Assembly (NCBI GenBank): GCA_021234155.1
Contig: JAJEKV010000008.1
Location: 17,152,006-17,216,005, forward strand
Direction of reading: 5' to 3'
Origin: Isoetes taiwanensis
Taxonomy: Eukaryota; Streptophyta; Lycopodiopsida; Isoetales; Isoetaceae
Length of the DNA: 64,000 bases
Numbering within the stretch: the first letter of the stretch is position 1; every line of letters begins with the position of its first letter. A program made the position numbers and the translations under genes. Shown here piece after piece: positions 44,880 through 56,260 of the stretch. The notes under the pieces are model-generated. The model worked only from the letters and a program-made list of their open reading frames with translations, had not been told where the DNA came from and ran no database searches.

Positions 44880-45145
44880 TGGAAAGGTATTAGGTGTTCA
44901 CCCAAGAAACCTGCAAAAGGCAAAGAAAAAGAGGGAAGAGATCGATTACAATGGTGGGAAATGGGTTTTTTACAAGAGGGCTAAAAGATTCGATGCAATT
45001 TCAGATGAACATAAAAAAGATTCAAAAATTTTGGATTGAGAACACCAGAGTGTCTCCTAACACAAAGGATGTTAGAACTAGAAGATTTGAGAGAAATGTA
45101 AAGAGAAGAACATCTTTGCCCACTATCTGGAGGAATCACAGGTTA
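44880..45145 (+). pseudogene. Transposase remnant, second segment
   Basis: VLGVHPRNLQKAKKKREEID and then, after a shift, QKFWIENTRVSPNTKDVR. The latter matches QKFWDTNTRVSPNAKDVK at 62350-62410 in the other copy. A donor-like CACAG|GTTAGT at 45139-45145 opens a long intron that holds the first CAC array. Confidence 0.6.
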
Positions 45146-46249
45146 GTTTATTTCTGTTATTCATGTTTTCTTAGTTATGGTGCTTAGTGTGGTGGTGCAT
45201 GTGGTGGTTATTGTGTTGTACAGTGATTGTGGTGTACTGTATGCAGCATGTGAATTGTGTGTAGTTGACTCTAGTCCGAAATGCAATATTTAATGTTTGG
45301 AATATTATTAGAACATGGCGGAATTGAGTACTCCTTTCTTTGGGTGTGTGTGCAGTCTAAAAATATTTGAGAATGATAACTAATCGATCCCGAGATATAA
45401 ATTTTTGTTGAATAAAGACAATTTTTTGTCGATTCAAGCACAACTTCTGTTGAAAAAGTATGATATATTAAAAAAAGATCTTACAAAATTTGGCTTTACA
45501 AAATTTGGCTTTCCATTAAAGCTCGTGCGAGAACTAAATTTACATGCATGATTTCCTAAGCAACAAGAAATGCCGGTATGGTAGCTCGAAGAACCGGTGC
45601 ATCAAAATTATTGTTTTACGCACTAAAGCATCTAAGCTTTGCGGTCATCCCGCAATTTAACAGATGAGGTTTGCGGTGCTTCCTACATCCCCACGGTGGT
45701 AAATGCGCAATTCTACCAATAAAACCATTTGTTGAAGAGTCGAGGCGGACAAGTGACAAGAGAATAAATATACCGGTACCCTTGCGTGAAGATGTAACAT
45801 AAGCTCATGGACTCTGTCTAAGAGCTCTCTTCCCGCGTCAATCGACTCCAAGCATAGCCATTGAAGGCCCGGCATCCAGTCTGTTGTATGCCTTTAGGTT
45901 GGATTCGAATCAACAAAGAAGGTGGATTTAGGCATATCCACCTTCGAGATTGATCCGAGCCCCAGCTTTAACATGTGCTGAATGCCCTCCTCGCTCACCC
46001 TACAATAGTCGTAGTGATCTCTGAACATCCCTCCTACCATGTTGCCAGGAATGAACTTGTTGAATTGGCCTTGAATTAGGAATGAAGCGAAAAAAAATCA
46101 GGCGTAGGAGCAGGATTTAGGACCCAGATCCTTTTCTAATGATTAGAAGAGGAATGTAATTATTATCGGGGTGTCACAATTTGAAGTGTTTATGAGAGGC
46201 GGGCTAAGCCGATTTTTATGTCGGGACGAAATAGGATAAAAGTGATGTG

Positions 46250-47035
46250 ATGTGATGTGTGGTGTCGTGATGGTGTGGTGTGGTGTGGTGTGGTGTGGTG
46301 TGGTGTGGGTTCGTTATGTCCATGGTGTCATGTGGGTGTGTGCATGTTAATGTATGATATGTGTGGATTCAATTTTATTTATTCTCCCCCTCACCCCACC
46401 ACACCCCATCTATCCCCACCACCATAGACTACCACCATCTTTTGGACACCACATACCACCACATGCACACACATCCACCAAAGACCCTCCACCACCACCA
46501 CCACACTCCACCACCACCACATCACACCACAATCCACAACACCACACCACACCACCACCATACCCCCCACCACCACCACCTCCACCACACACCACCGACC
46601 ACCACACACCACCACCACACTCCACCATGTTCACATCATACCACCACACACCACTTTACACCACCACCACCACCCCCACCACCACACACACCACTCCACC
46701 ACCATTTTTAGACCACCACCCCCCCACCACCACCACCACACCACACACCCTCCACCACCTCCACCACCACCCCCCCACCCCCCACCACCACCACACACCC
46801 ACTCCACCACCCCCCCCACCACCTCCTCCACCACCACCCCCACCACCACCCTCCACCACCACCACACTCCACCACCACTCCACACTCCATCATTTGGTGT
46901 ATGGTGTGTGGTGAATGTGTGGTGTGTGGTGGGTGTGGTGTGGTGTGTGGTAATATACCTGACACTAAGTACTCGTTAAAGGTGAATATGATGAGTGTGG
47001 GGCATGGTATGGTGCATGGTTTGGTGTGGTATACA
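46250..47035 (+). repeat. GTGGT / CCACCA microsatellite array inside the transposon
   Basis: GTGGT repeats (46250-46310) are followed by about 500 bp of CCACCA/CACCAC (46385-46890), then GTGTGGTG repeats. Strand bias flips twice, so the arms could pair with each other. The G-rich strand (GGTGGTGG...) has quadruplex potential. His/Thr/Pro and Val/Gly/Trp ORFs across it are artefacts. Confidence 0.95.
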
Positions 47036-47084
47036 CATCTAACAGTTTAGTGTTCATTTCATGCGATGCTATTGTTCACGAGGT

Positions 47085-48110
47085 TTTACGGACCAACATC
47101 CGAGAAATTAAGATTAAATCTTCGAGCTTTTGAGAAGCTAAAAACCACGGTTTGTTGTGAAGTTGAAGGACTTCAATAGTTGCTTTTTGCATTGACGCGT
47201 GAGGATGCAAATGCTAGTGGATGGACTCAATGGGATGAGAACCAAACATCAGAAGAATTGCACTTGCACTGCGATGTTTGTAGATCACATGAACTTGGTC
47301 AATCACGGGGCACACCGGTATAAAATTGCAAGTCTGGGGACCAGCATATTGTGTCCAAAGAGTGAATTAGATGAGTTTCACAAGAAGTGCATCCTTGGAA
47401 ATTGTGGTACATGTGGAATCAAGAAGTTCCGGACTGTCCTATGGAAGGAAGTGGCGGCGGGGAAAGTGAAATGGGAGTACATTGACTATGAAAAAGACAA
47501 CGTCTCGAGTTACGGTAGGAGGCGACTCGCTCATCGATACAATGAGGCGGAACCCAAGGAGCTTGGATAAAGCCCGAAGAGCGTCTAAAAAATCTTTCCA
47601 ACGCATAATTTCCGGTACCAATGGCGGGGCAAAAGCGGTTTAAGGAAGCTTACGGAGAATCTCGGCGGATGCATGTACATCGGTAGTGGATTTTTGAGAG
47701 AACTATACATTCAAAGGAACAAGAGGAGGTCACGATCGATCTTATTTGGGTCAATAACCAGATTACCATTTTGGTTCAAATAACATATCGGTATGACTTC
47801 GATGGCGGATGAGATTATCAAGGAAACACATTACTATGTATCGGATGATAGGGAACCGCGATACTTTGTTAGGTGCAACAACGCTTCATGAAGCACCACA
47901 AATATCACGGAAGCGAAAAGGAAGGGTTCCAAAGAAACATTATGTGTTTTTACGGATGGTGCGACATCTCAATTCAAGGCTTCTAGACCATTTTACTTTG
48001 TGGCTAGGTACACAAAGCGACGATGTCTATATGATGTGGAATTTTTTGTTCTAACCGGGGAAAGGTGAACACCGATGGCAAAGCGGTGAGTTGAAGAGAT
48101 GGTTAAGACA
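47085..48110 (+). pseudogene. Transposase remnant, Cys-rich and catalytic segments
   Basis: Segments in order, over several frames: AFEKLK, then MQMLVDGLNGMRTKHQKNCT with Cys pairs (CTCT, SILCP, CILGNCGTC; frame 47199-47570); VDF-stop-ENYTFKGTR at 47686-47715 (first Asp; TGA 47695-47697); ETHYYVSDD; FTDGATSQFKASRPFYFVAR at about 47948-48010 (second Asp at 47955); then FF and GK....DG near 48040-48080 in place of HGKGE-D. All blocks recur in the copy at 62.9-64.0 kb. The pattern fits a DDE/RNase-H-fold transposase. This copy is dead. Confidence 0.6.
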
Positions 48111-48139
48111 AGCGTAATTAAAATCTGGCTGACATAAAA

Positions 48140-49650
48140 TTGGGTAATGCTCATGAAGTGGTAGAAGTTCTTAGAAGAGATGTTTACTTGTGGAACATCC
48201 GGTGGATGAACACATCTGAAACCGATAAGAGGAAGAAATATAAAAGGTTATTTTGGGAAGTCAAGGTGGAGGATATAGATAGAAAAGCATGGGGGTCTGC
48301 GAGAAAGTTTTTGGACACTAAGCGGATCCATCGTGTACATGCATTCAATCCACGAATCTCCATTGCGATTTGCACCGCGGGAACTTTCATATTATACTGA
48401 CTCTTTTGCTTGGATGGCATGTGGGACAATTGTGTGAACAAGCACTACGTTGATGATTGGAAACTTCAAGTTATTGTACCATCCTCCATTATTGGAAACA
48501 TTATTGCATGCTGACATTGAGGACCGTAAATCCAGCAGGTCCTTGTTCTCCTCCAATCCCACGATGTTAGCAGAGGCACTTAGAGTACTGGCACTTATCC
48601 AGATTCACATGTTTCCTTATTGTTTTGTAACTATTTGTGTCCTTGGACAATGTCGAGTGAAAAAGAGGGTCAAAGTCCTTGGAGAATCAAGTAGTAATGA
48701 GTTGCTCCGAAAGGAAATTGGAATCCAACCTGTCGGGAGCAAAACTATTTGGACATATCATTGTGTTCGGCTGGTTGGCAGAACTCTTATATCTGATGTC
48801 ATCTATCGACAATGTGTTTGTCACCTGGTATCTCCAAAATTTCTGGTACACTTTGGACAGATCCTTAAGGAAAATTGGCTTATTAACCACTTTTAATTTT
48901 GTGTTGGTGCCCTTAGGGCGAAATCACACTAGGGCTAAACTTTAATTAAAAATTCACAAAAACGAACGACATATTACCACGTGGATTATTTAGGCACTCA
49001 TACCGTATCACATTAGGGGTGTCAAAATCTGAGTCAGCATTTCGGCACCCTTAGAAATTTCGACGGGCAACACCCCGGTGACCAAAGTTTTTGGCGGGAG
49101 CAACCCGCGTCGGATGAATTTTCCACTTCATCTCATTTCTTTCAAACTTTTTATTGGAGAGCTCAATGCAATTACTCATTCAAACAAAATCATTTACTTA
49201 AAGCTTCTACAAGGATCTATTTCATCTTTATTTCATCTGTTCCGAGAGGTAAGGTTCTATATTGCAAGGCCATTCGATTCTCTTTCACGAGCTTCATTTT
49301 TTGTTCATGCAATGGTAAAATTTCACATGCTTTTATCCTTAATTTGTTTATATGAGTGCGAGCCAAGGAGAATTTATTCCCTCCGCAAAAGACACTGAGA
49401 TTCAGATCGGCCATTTTTCTGAAGGCTCCAACTAGCCTTTAAATTGTTATCCAAGTTTTTCCCTTCAAAATTGTTATCCAAGTTTTTCCTATTCATCCAA
49501 GAACTTTGTTGCCGTAAGTTACATATTATGCTATAGAATGAAACCAGCAAGAAACGTCATGGATTCTTAGAGAGAACATCTTTGGCACATTCTCAACAAG
49601 TTTTAATTTGAAATTTCATTTATTTAATTGAATATGTTATAAGAGTATGC
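48140..49650. other. Transposon interior, faint coding traces
   Basis: MGNAHEVVEVLRRDVYLWNI at 48140-48400 may be the transposase C-terminal part (AHEVV..L). Beyond it, 48450-49650 holds short ORFs with no recognised motif. Confidence 0.35.
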
Positions 49651-49781
49651 TCACCGATTGCTTCTATTTTCTTCCATGTGTTCTTTGGATTATTATGACT
49701 TTTATGTTAATATTTGAGCCCTCTATTTTGTGGCAGTAAGCTGTAATGCAACAAACACACAGATATGTACAAGAGCACAAT

Positions 49782-50160
49782 TTATTGGAGCCCTCCAATG
49801 TCACTACACCAACTTGTAAAAGGTCCGGTTTCAATTTTTCTATAGTAGCCATTATTCCTTGATGCAAAAAACTGGCATAAATGCCTGGGCCACAATGGAT
49901 TGTAGAAAATCTTGGTATTGTCTCTATCGTTATTTAACTTGGACCTCTTTGCATTCATAATTGCATCAATGTCCAGGTTGTGATGAGCATTCAAAGTAGC
50001 TAAGTGATCACCTTTGGTGGTTAAATAGTTGCCATTCATCAATCCTCCTGTAACTCCTTCTAGACCAAATTCTTCAAGTGCTAGTTGTATGCATGTGGTG
50101 AGATAAGGTGCTAATTCTGGGCAGAAGACGAATTCAAGCAACAAATATGCTTGAGATATG
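49782..50160 (-). CDS. Minus-strand ORF of the transposon, unidentified
   Basis: A 120-residue open frame, MLLEFVFCPELAPYLTTCIQ, GLMNGNYLTTKGDHLATLNA and KIETGPFTSWCSDIGGLQ. The frame is open upstream to about 50160, so it is probably an exon of a longer gene transcribed toward the left. No family is recognised. It may be the 3' end of the second transposon gene whose other exons lie at 51.5-53.2 kb. Confidence 0.35.
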
Positions 50161-51553
50161 GTGGATAATGCTTCACAATTATTAGAAATACATTGCAGAG
50201 AGCCACCTATAATTCAAAAGGACAAAGAAAAAATAGTCAATAGCCTATATTTTTATGTTGACATAACCCGCCCTAAATTTCACGAGATTGATGTCACCTT
50301 CAACTGGGAGCTAGATGTGTTCCTTATTGCACTAGGCGGAACCTCAAAAATGCATGTCTTTGTGGACTCAATTACTCCAGGCTTGCCTAGAAAAAAATAA
50401 TGAAAGAAGGCAAGCACCAAGGATGGAATCATAGCGGCGATCCTGTTTAGAGGCGTAACATTATGTTTGTGCCAGGATATTTAGGAAACTGGAGTAAGTG
50501 ACATGAAGAAATTTGGACTTGTAATACTAAGGAATGAACAAAGTTGCTTACTTCATGAAGTATACCAGGAGTTTACTTGATAACTTGCAGGCAATATTAG
50601 CTTTCTAATCCTACACTTAAGCATTGCAACGAAATTGTCAACCACCTTAACTAATATAAGCGGCATACATAAGGAAATGATATCGAAAGGAACTTATTAT
50701 TGAGTGCATAATGAACAGTTCAAATATAGCCATGAGCCGCTTTACACGTTCTCACTACCGAAAAGAATTTCCGGTTACTAACATGATAATGTTTTCACTA
50801 GGAACTTGCATCTCTATCTGCTTTATTCTTTGCCATTATCTACCGGCCAGTCAAATATTATTTGGAAAACATAACCGAAGACTTCAGGCAAACAACATAA
50901 AACTACTGTAACAAAACTCATAAATTACCACAATATTCTTACTATCTTACACCAACTCAAATAAACAAAGCCAATGCCTAAAAATGAAAGGAAAGGCACC
51001 ATGCTGAGTCCCTACCATGCTTTCATCAACATAAGAACACTTTGACTTCATGATACTCAATCTACAAGTTTAAATACCTTATGTAAGTTTGTGTCCCCAT
51101 AAATCAGCAACATTCCAACTGCCGACACAAACGATGGGGTAATAAGTCCTTCAACATGAAAAGCATCTTCAAGAAGGCATCGAATACTGACATTAGAACG
51201 ACTAACATGCGAAATTATACCTGACACTTAGGGAACAGATGAATCAAATCACATAAAAAATACACAGACTTTGATCAACATCAAAATCAAAAACTTTATT
51301 GATAGTCAAAAATGTTAACAAGGAAACAACGATAGCAAGCTTCTTCCTTGTCATAAACATTTGCCATAGCCGCAGGCCAACTATAGTTACAGATCATTGC
51401 CTTCAATGAACAAAGAAACAATAGACACGAACACAAAAGAACATATTAGCCTGCTGCAAGATGAGCAGATTGTACATCTACCCTAAAGTAACCTTCCCTG
51501 CAGATTATAGATCAACACTTCTGAAACACTCAATAATTTTTTTCTTTAGCTCT

Positions 51554-51810
51554 TCATTTAGCTGTACCATTTAGCTCTTCATCCTTTAGTTCGCTTACAA
51601 CCCGAACACCCTCTGCTGCTTTCGGATTTGCTGTCATGATTGATTGCCATCTATGCAAATCAGCTCTAATTTCTGATGCTTTATGCTCCATCAACTCAAT
51701 CTTTCTTTTGATATCATTTTTCCTATCCTCGTTTGCTTGCAATCGTTGCTTGCATCTACCAAACCTAGCTGATGTTGCAGCCAACCATTCCTTCACAAGT
51801 CTGCCATAGT
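51554..51810 (-). CDS. Minus-strand coiled-coil exon of the transposon, unidentified
   Basis: After a good acceptor (GTTTTGTTTTGCAG, ending at 51811) the frame reads DYGRLVKEWLAATSARFGRC, then CKQRLQANEDRKNDIKRKIE and MEHKASEIRADLHRW. The charged heptad-like pattern suggests a coiled coil. Stop at 51554-51556. A possible upstream exon (52525-52421, MSTTILHHVGCIVMLCLYDA) ends at GATGAG|GTATGT across the GTG array, but the phases do not match, so the join is uncertain. Confidence 0.4.
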
Positions 51811-51869
51811 CTGCAAAACAAAACACTACGTATATGTCGACCTCCCTAACATAGTATGCCACGTCTTAC

Positions 51870-52420
51870 GATGGAAAACCACAATCACACACCACACAAC
51901 ACAAGGTAGTCTCTACACACCACCACATACCAAGCACACCACACAACATAAATCGCCGATTACCACACCACACAACACGCGTGGTGGTGGTGGTGGTGTG
52001 TTATTGTGTGGTGGTCGTGGAATGGTGGTGGTGGTGGTGGTGGTGGTGTGTGTGTGGTGGTGGTGTGTGTGTGTGGTGGTGAGGTGTGGTGGTGGGGTTT
52101 GGTGGTGGTGGTGGTGGTGGTGGTGGGGTGTGTGGTGGTGGTGGAGTGTGGTGATGGGGTGTGGTGGTGGGGTGTGGTGGTGGAGTGTGGTGTGGTGGTG
52201 GTGGAGTGTGGGGTGTGGTGGTGGGGTGTGGTGTGGTGGTGGTGGATTGTGGTGTGGGACATGGTGGAGTCTGGTGGTGTGGTGTGGTGGTGGTGGAGTG
52301 TGGTGGTGGTGTGTGGTGTGGGAGTGTGGCGGTGGGAGATGGTAGAGTGTAGTGGTGGGAGATGGTGGGGTGTGGTGTGGGACATGGTGGATGCCAACAA
52401 CTCACCACCACCACACATAC
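51870..52420 (+). repeat. GTGGTG microsatellite array inside the transposon
   Basis: A short CACACCACA stretch (51875-51980) is followed by about 430 bp of GGTGGTG/GTGTGG on the plus strand. This is the opposite bias to the main array at 46385-46890, so the two could form a long-range inverted pair within the element. Confidence 0.95.
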
Positions 52421-52709
52421 CTCATCTATCATTCTGGCATCCATTGCACGAAATGCCCCACAGATGGCATCATAGAGACACAACATGACAATACAGCCAA
52501 CATGATGCAAAATGGTAGTAGACATACCTGATTCTTGAAGTGGATTTGATGTTACCTTTTCTGTGTTGATAGAAACAATCTAGATCAAGCTTGAGATTTT
52601 TTTCTATTGTAACACAACTAATAATTGAACATACATGCAATGGCATGTTTTGGTCTCAGAACATTGCTTTCTTTTTTGCTTTGATTGTGAGTTCGATTGA
52701 ATGTGTGGT

Positions 52710-53215
52710 CTAGAGGAACCTGATTTGGTTTTCCCTATCATCTTCATCATCCCATGCCACTTTTACTATTTTCCTCCCTCGTCGGGGTTGGATTTGCCTA
52801 TGCTTTCTCTTGGGTCTAGAAGAACTGGCCTCTGCTTTCTCATCGGGAGTTTTATAATAATCCGAAAAGCTCTTCCAATTAACAGCCTCCCCCTTTATAT
52901 GCAGATAATAAGCCACTGCCCAGGTTCCAGGAGCCATTCCACCCCATGTAACTCTTTGTATTGTTCATTGCTCAGATTCTTCAACCTGTACAAGAAAACA
53001 TATGCCTTAATTTTTCAGTTTGAACAAAATATTTGGAGGAAAATACCTGTAGCCAGACTTATTTGGAACTCTGTCACCCCAAAGCTTCTTTAGATCTTAG
53101 AGTAGGGCACAATCTCTTGTTTGAGGAGAGATTTCATCGTGTAACCAAGTGGCCTTCAATTCACTCCATTAGGGTTCAATCGGCAAGAAGCGCAAAAAAA
53201 GCGGAAGAAGAGGTG
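52710..53215 (-). pseudogene. Minus-strand ORF of the transposon, first exons, broken
   Basis: Segments: ELKATWLHDEISPQTRDCAL, then stop, then DLKKLWGDRVPNKSGYR, a small intron ending CTTGTACAG, then LKNLSNEQYKELHGVEW. A shifted frame gives PGTWAVAYYLHIKGEAVNWK and a basic end RPKRKHRQIQPRRGRK. It starts just inside the right end and reads inward, as a second transposon gene would. The role is unknown. Confidence 0.4.
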
Positions 53216-53376
53216 ATTATTTCTTAATTCAAAAAGGTGGACAATGACGTGGCATAAAATTCAAAATAACCGACGCTCATTAATTCGCACTCCTGCAATC
53301 TCCGCTTCGGTATGCACCACCCGATTCTACCACAAAGGTGGTGCTAAAATGTGGCGTCAAAATGCACGTTTTTGAT

Positions 53377-53398
53377 ACACCACAGCGTGCTTTTACCC
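53377..53398 (-). repeat. Right terminal inverted repeat
   Basis: On the minus strand it begins GGGTAAAAGCACG(C)TGTGGTGT. Just inside, AAAATGTGGCGT (53347-53358) repeats a subterminal word of the left end (near 44168). Confidence 0.85.
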
Positions 53399-53402
53399 CC
53401 AT

Positions 53403-54640
53403 CAAAATATCACATAAACGCAATTAATGTGCAACATAGTTTACATTCAATATTGGCCAGGAAAGGGTCCTAATATAAGCATAATCCCCTAGTTTGGGCA
53501 AAACACTAAAACTGGTAAAACTCCATGCTTGAAGGCCTTGCTGCATCTCCACATGTAATATGCATCTTAATTATGTCCCATTGACCATGAGAGGAGCTTT
53601 ATATTTCTCTTTTTAACTTAACTCTCTACACTGGGCCGCTTCGGAAGTAGCAAGTCGTGCCTCTAATTCCTTGATTTTCATTCTATTTCTCTTAAACGGC
53701 TTTGTGGCTTTTGTTGTTCTAAATGTTTCAGCAGTCCGGCTTTCCTTGCATCTCCATTTCCCTTCGTTTTATCTATATCAGACTCAGTTCTGCTTTCTCC
53801 AGCATTCTTTACATTATAGTGGATAATCCTTGGTGCTCAATTGTCTCTGATTGTGCATAGTACCCTGCTTATGAAAGCCTTCTTTTTCATGTTTGAATGC
53901 CAAATTTTCTTGAATGCCGGCCCTACTTAAAAACTCGATGCCTCCAATATGGTCCCCTACGGTGCGTATCACATCATTCCCATGCACTTCTAAAAGAGAT
54001 TTTGATCTATAGTGTTCTCCACTGAACGGACATCTCACTGCACATGTATTGGCGAGACAGATGCTTCAGAAACCCATTGTTGCAAGACTTTTTTGACACT
54101 TTAGACATTGATAGACAAAGGCGTCAGAAACCAATTTGCAAGTGGATTCTATAACACATTTATGACTAAACTTTAAGCCTTAACATGCATATCCTTTACG
54201 ATTATGGACTGTTGCTGCAGATAACACAGAAGAATTACATTGCAAAATTTGCAAAATGAGTTACGTCCTATTGATCAATATTCTAATATGAGACACTAGA
54301 ATAACATGTGTCTTCATATTTTCTCCTAGTAAAGGAATGTTGGAGGAATGATTAACTAGTGATTAGAATATTTTAAAGCCAAAGTTAATAGACAATGGTT
54401 CAAAGAATCATTGTACTGGATTGTGCACCAGCAATAATATAATATATAGTTATTTTAGAGATAGCAGTCTTAGGTCTTAGGGGTAAGAAAAATGTGAAAG
54501 TTAATTGCCAAATAATACTTTGGAGCGAAAGCTAACGATTACTGGATGCACACACAAAGCTTCTTCATTGCAATTTTGAAAGATTTGTATTAAGAGGGAA
54601 TAGCTGCAGAAGGGCATACAGACATAAGGCTCCTGGAGCA
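53403..54640. other. Gene-free interval
   Basis: No ORF with recognisable sequence. GCTTCAGAAACC(C)ATTG-type words repeat near 54063 and 54122. Confidence 0.35.
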
Positions 54641-54649
54641 GATATTGTT

Positions 54650-55093
54650 GTGCGGCCCTCAGATAAGTCAAGTGCAATTTTAAAGAGGGTTAATGAGACC
54701 AAACTCCTCAAGCAAACCATTTCATTGACACTGAGCACGATTAAGAGGCCACCAAAAAATGAAGATGGGGTCAGAGTGCTTCAGGTTAGGAAGTTGTACG
54801 CGGCACATGTGGCTATCCTCAAGCAAAGAATGAGAAGGAATCCACATGCACATGTGTCGCCACTGGTTGTTATGGTTGACAGAAGTCAGGTCAACCAACT
54901 AAAAGATTACAGAAAGGCCGACTTCGAGGATTACACCTACTATGTTCTAGGTGGCACACACAGCTACAAAGCAAGAAAAGAATTATCAAAAGAAGACAGT
55001 CGGAATGAAGTTTGGAAGAGCGTCGAAGCACATATCTACGTGGGGGTTACAGACGAAGAAGCATGTGGTCAATGGTTGAGTGTCTGGGTCTGA
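54650..55093 (+). CDS. Unidentified ORF, ParB/sulfiredoxin-like look
   Basis: 147 residues. PPKNEDGVRVLQVRKLYAAH, then SPLVVMVDRSQVNQLKDYRK, then YVLGGTHSYKARKELSKED and HIYVGVTDEEACGQW. A leading strand of LQVRKL, a PxVVMVDR strand and a GGTHSYKA turn recall the ParB/Srx fold, where G-x-H-R/S-x-x-A binds nucleotide. The resemblance is from memory of the pattern and is weak. A paralogue lies on the opposite strand at 55226-55612. It is open upstream without a clear start, so it may be one exon. Probably transposon-derived. Confidence 0.4.
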   Translation: MRPSDKSSAILKRVNETKLLKQTISLTLSTIKRPPKNEDGVRVLQVRKLYAAHVAILKQRMRRNPHAHVSPLVVMVDRSQVNQLKDYRKADFEDYTYYVLGGTHSYKARKELSKEDSRNEVWKSVEAHIYVGVTDEEACGQWLSVWV

Positions 55094-55225
55094 ATCCTGC
55101 CTTGGTAATGATTTTAGCTTCTTTGTCTATCAAGCCATAGTAAATAGCACAGAGGACCGAGAGGTACCTCAGGTTATTCTTTTCCTTGTACAACTACCTC
55201 CTTGCCTTGAAGCTGTGATTACCCC

Positions 55226-55612
55226 TCAAAACATAATGTATGTAAGTGTCTGCATTTTCTCTGTCATACTCTTGGGGTCTGTGCACTGCATTCTGTCCAT
55301 AAAGACAACAATTGGAGCTATATAGGCATTGGAGTTGCTCCTGATCCTGTCCTTCAGGTTCCCTAAATGGTCAACATAAATTTTTCGAACCTGAAGGGGC
55401 CTCTCACCAGCTTCATTCTTCGGTGGCAACCTCATTGATGTTACAGGCAAGTAAATAACGTCTTGCACATACTCGTGCAAGTCCATTTCTTCCATTTTCT
55501 CCGAGGTCTTGTCCACCTTCTTCTCCTTGATGGCCACCCCTGGTGTCTTTCCTTTGCCCTTTTTTCTTTTGGTGCTTTCTTTTGGAATATTTTCCACCTC
55601 AATTTGTTGCAC
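55226..55612 (-). CDS. Paralogue of the 54650 ORF, opposite strand
   Basis: 128 residues. A basic N terminus (KESTKRKKGKGKTPG) is followed by RLPPKNEAGERPLQVRKIYV and IAPIVVFMDRMQ, which align with PPKNEDGVRVLQVRKLYAAH and SPLVVMVDRSQ of the plus-strand ORF. It ends before the GGTHS part, so it is truncated. The two face each other (convergent), about 130 bp apart. Identity is moderate, so the copies are old or from different family members. Confidence 0.4.
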   Translation of the reverse strand: MQQIEVENIPKESTKRKKGKGKTPGVAIKEKKVDKTSEKMEEMDLHEYVQDVIYLPVTSMRLPPKNEAGERPLQVRKIYVDHLGNLKDRIRSNSNAYIAPIVVFMDRMQCTDPKSMTEKMQTLTYIMF

Positions 55613-56260
55613 CTTGCGTTTTTTTGGTTCTTTAGCTGCAATGGTGCCTCGACCTACTCCTCTATTGTGGCTCTTCTAATTCACTAGAACTTTGAACTTG
55701 ATCACTTGACTTGTACCAGCAACGTTGGCCCTTTCTTCTTCAACAATCTCGTGCTCAGCAAGGGGGGTGCACCTAGAGTACACGTATTGATCAAATGAGT
55801 GCACGTTTGGGATTTTTTTATTGCCTTGGTCGACTGTATACAGTCGGAAGCCCATACGTCTACACTATTCATTTTCCATCTTTTAACGTGAAGGGAGAAA
55901 GGCGGGAAGGATTTGGGGAGCTTGATCCATTTGTAAGATAAGATGAAAACCGCTTGCTTATTTGGGATTCTTTTAGTGAGCTTCATTTTCTTCTTCGTTG
56001 GCAACAAGAGAGCTCAAGAACTTGCTCAATAAACTACATTCTCTCACCACCACTCAGTTTCTTCGATTTTGAAGCCAAATTTGCAGCAAATTCCTTGCAA
56101 GGTGAAAGTGGAAGTCATGTGAAACCCGAACAAAGTGTAGTAGATTCTTGTTTTTGGCAGTTTTTGGCTTGATCTTCTTGATGTAGCCGCCAAGAAGACT
56201 TTATTGTTCTTATTTGATCAAAGATATATATTGTTAGAAAGTTCTGTATTTGGTGTGTGC

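Larger units (their letters stand above)
44118..53398 (+). mobile_element. 9.28-kb DNA transposon with TIRs and CCAT target duplication
   Basis: Left end GGGTAAAAGCACGTTGTGGTG (from 44118); right end, on the minus strand, GGGTAAAAGCACGCTGTGGTG (from 53398). The TIRs match at 20 of 21 bases. CCAT flanks both ends (44114-44117 and 53399-53402) as a 4-bp target duplication. Inside are a plus-strand transposase remnant (44.4-48.1 kb), two minus-strand ORF groups (49.8-52.9 kb), and two CAC/GTG arrays of opposite strand bias. A second copy begins at 60935. The superfamily is not one I can name from the ends. The transposase has D, D and H-G-K-G-E-type motifs shared by uncharacterised eukaryotic transposase-like proteins. 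Confidence 0.8.

Noticed and set aside
46354-46965. His/Thr/Pro-rich and Gly/Val/Trp-rich ORFs
   Set aside because: Products of the CCACCA/GTGGTG array; several overlapping frames are open at once.
51960-52525. ORFs of up to 174 codons in the GTGGTG array
   Set aside because: Same microsatellite artefact; only the short stretch 52421-52525 might be a real exon.
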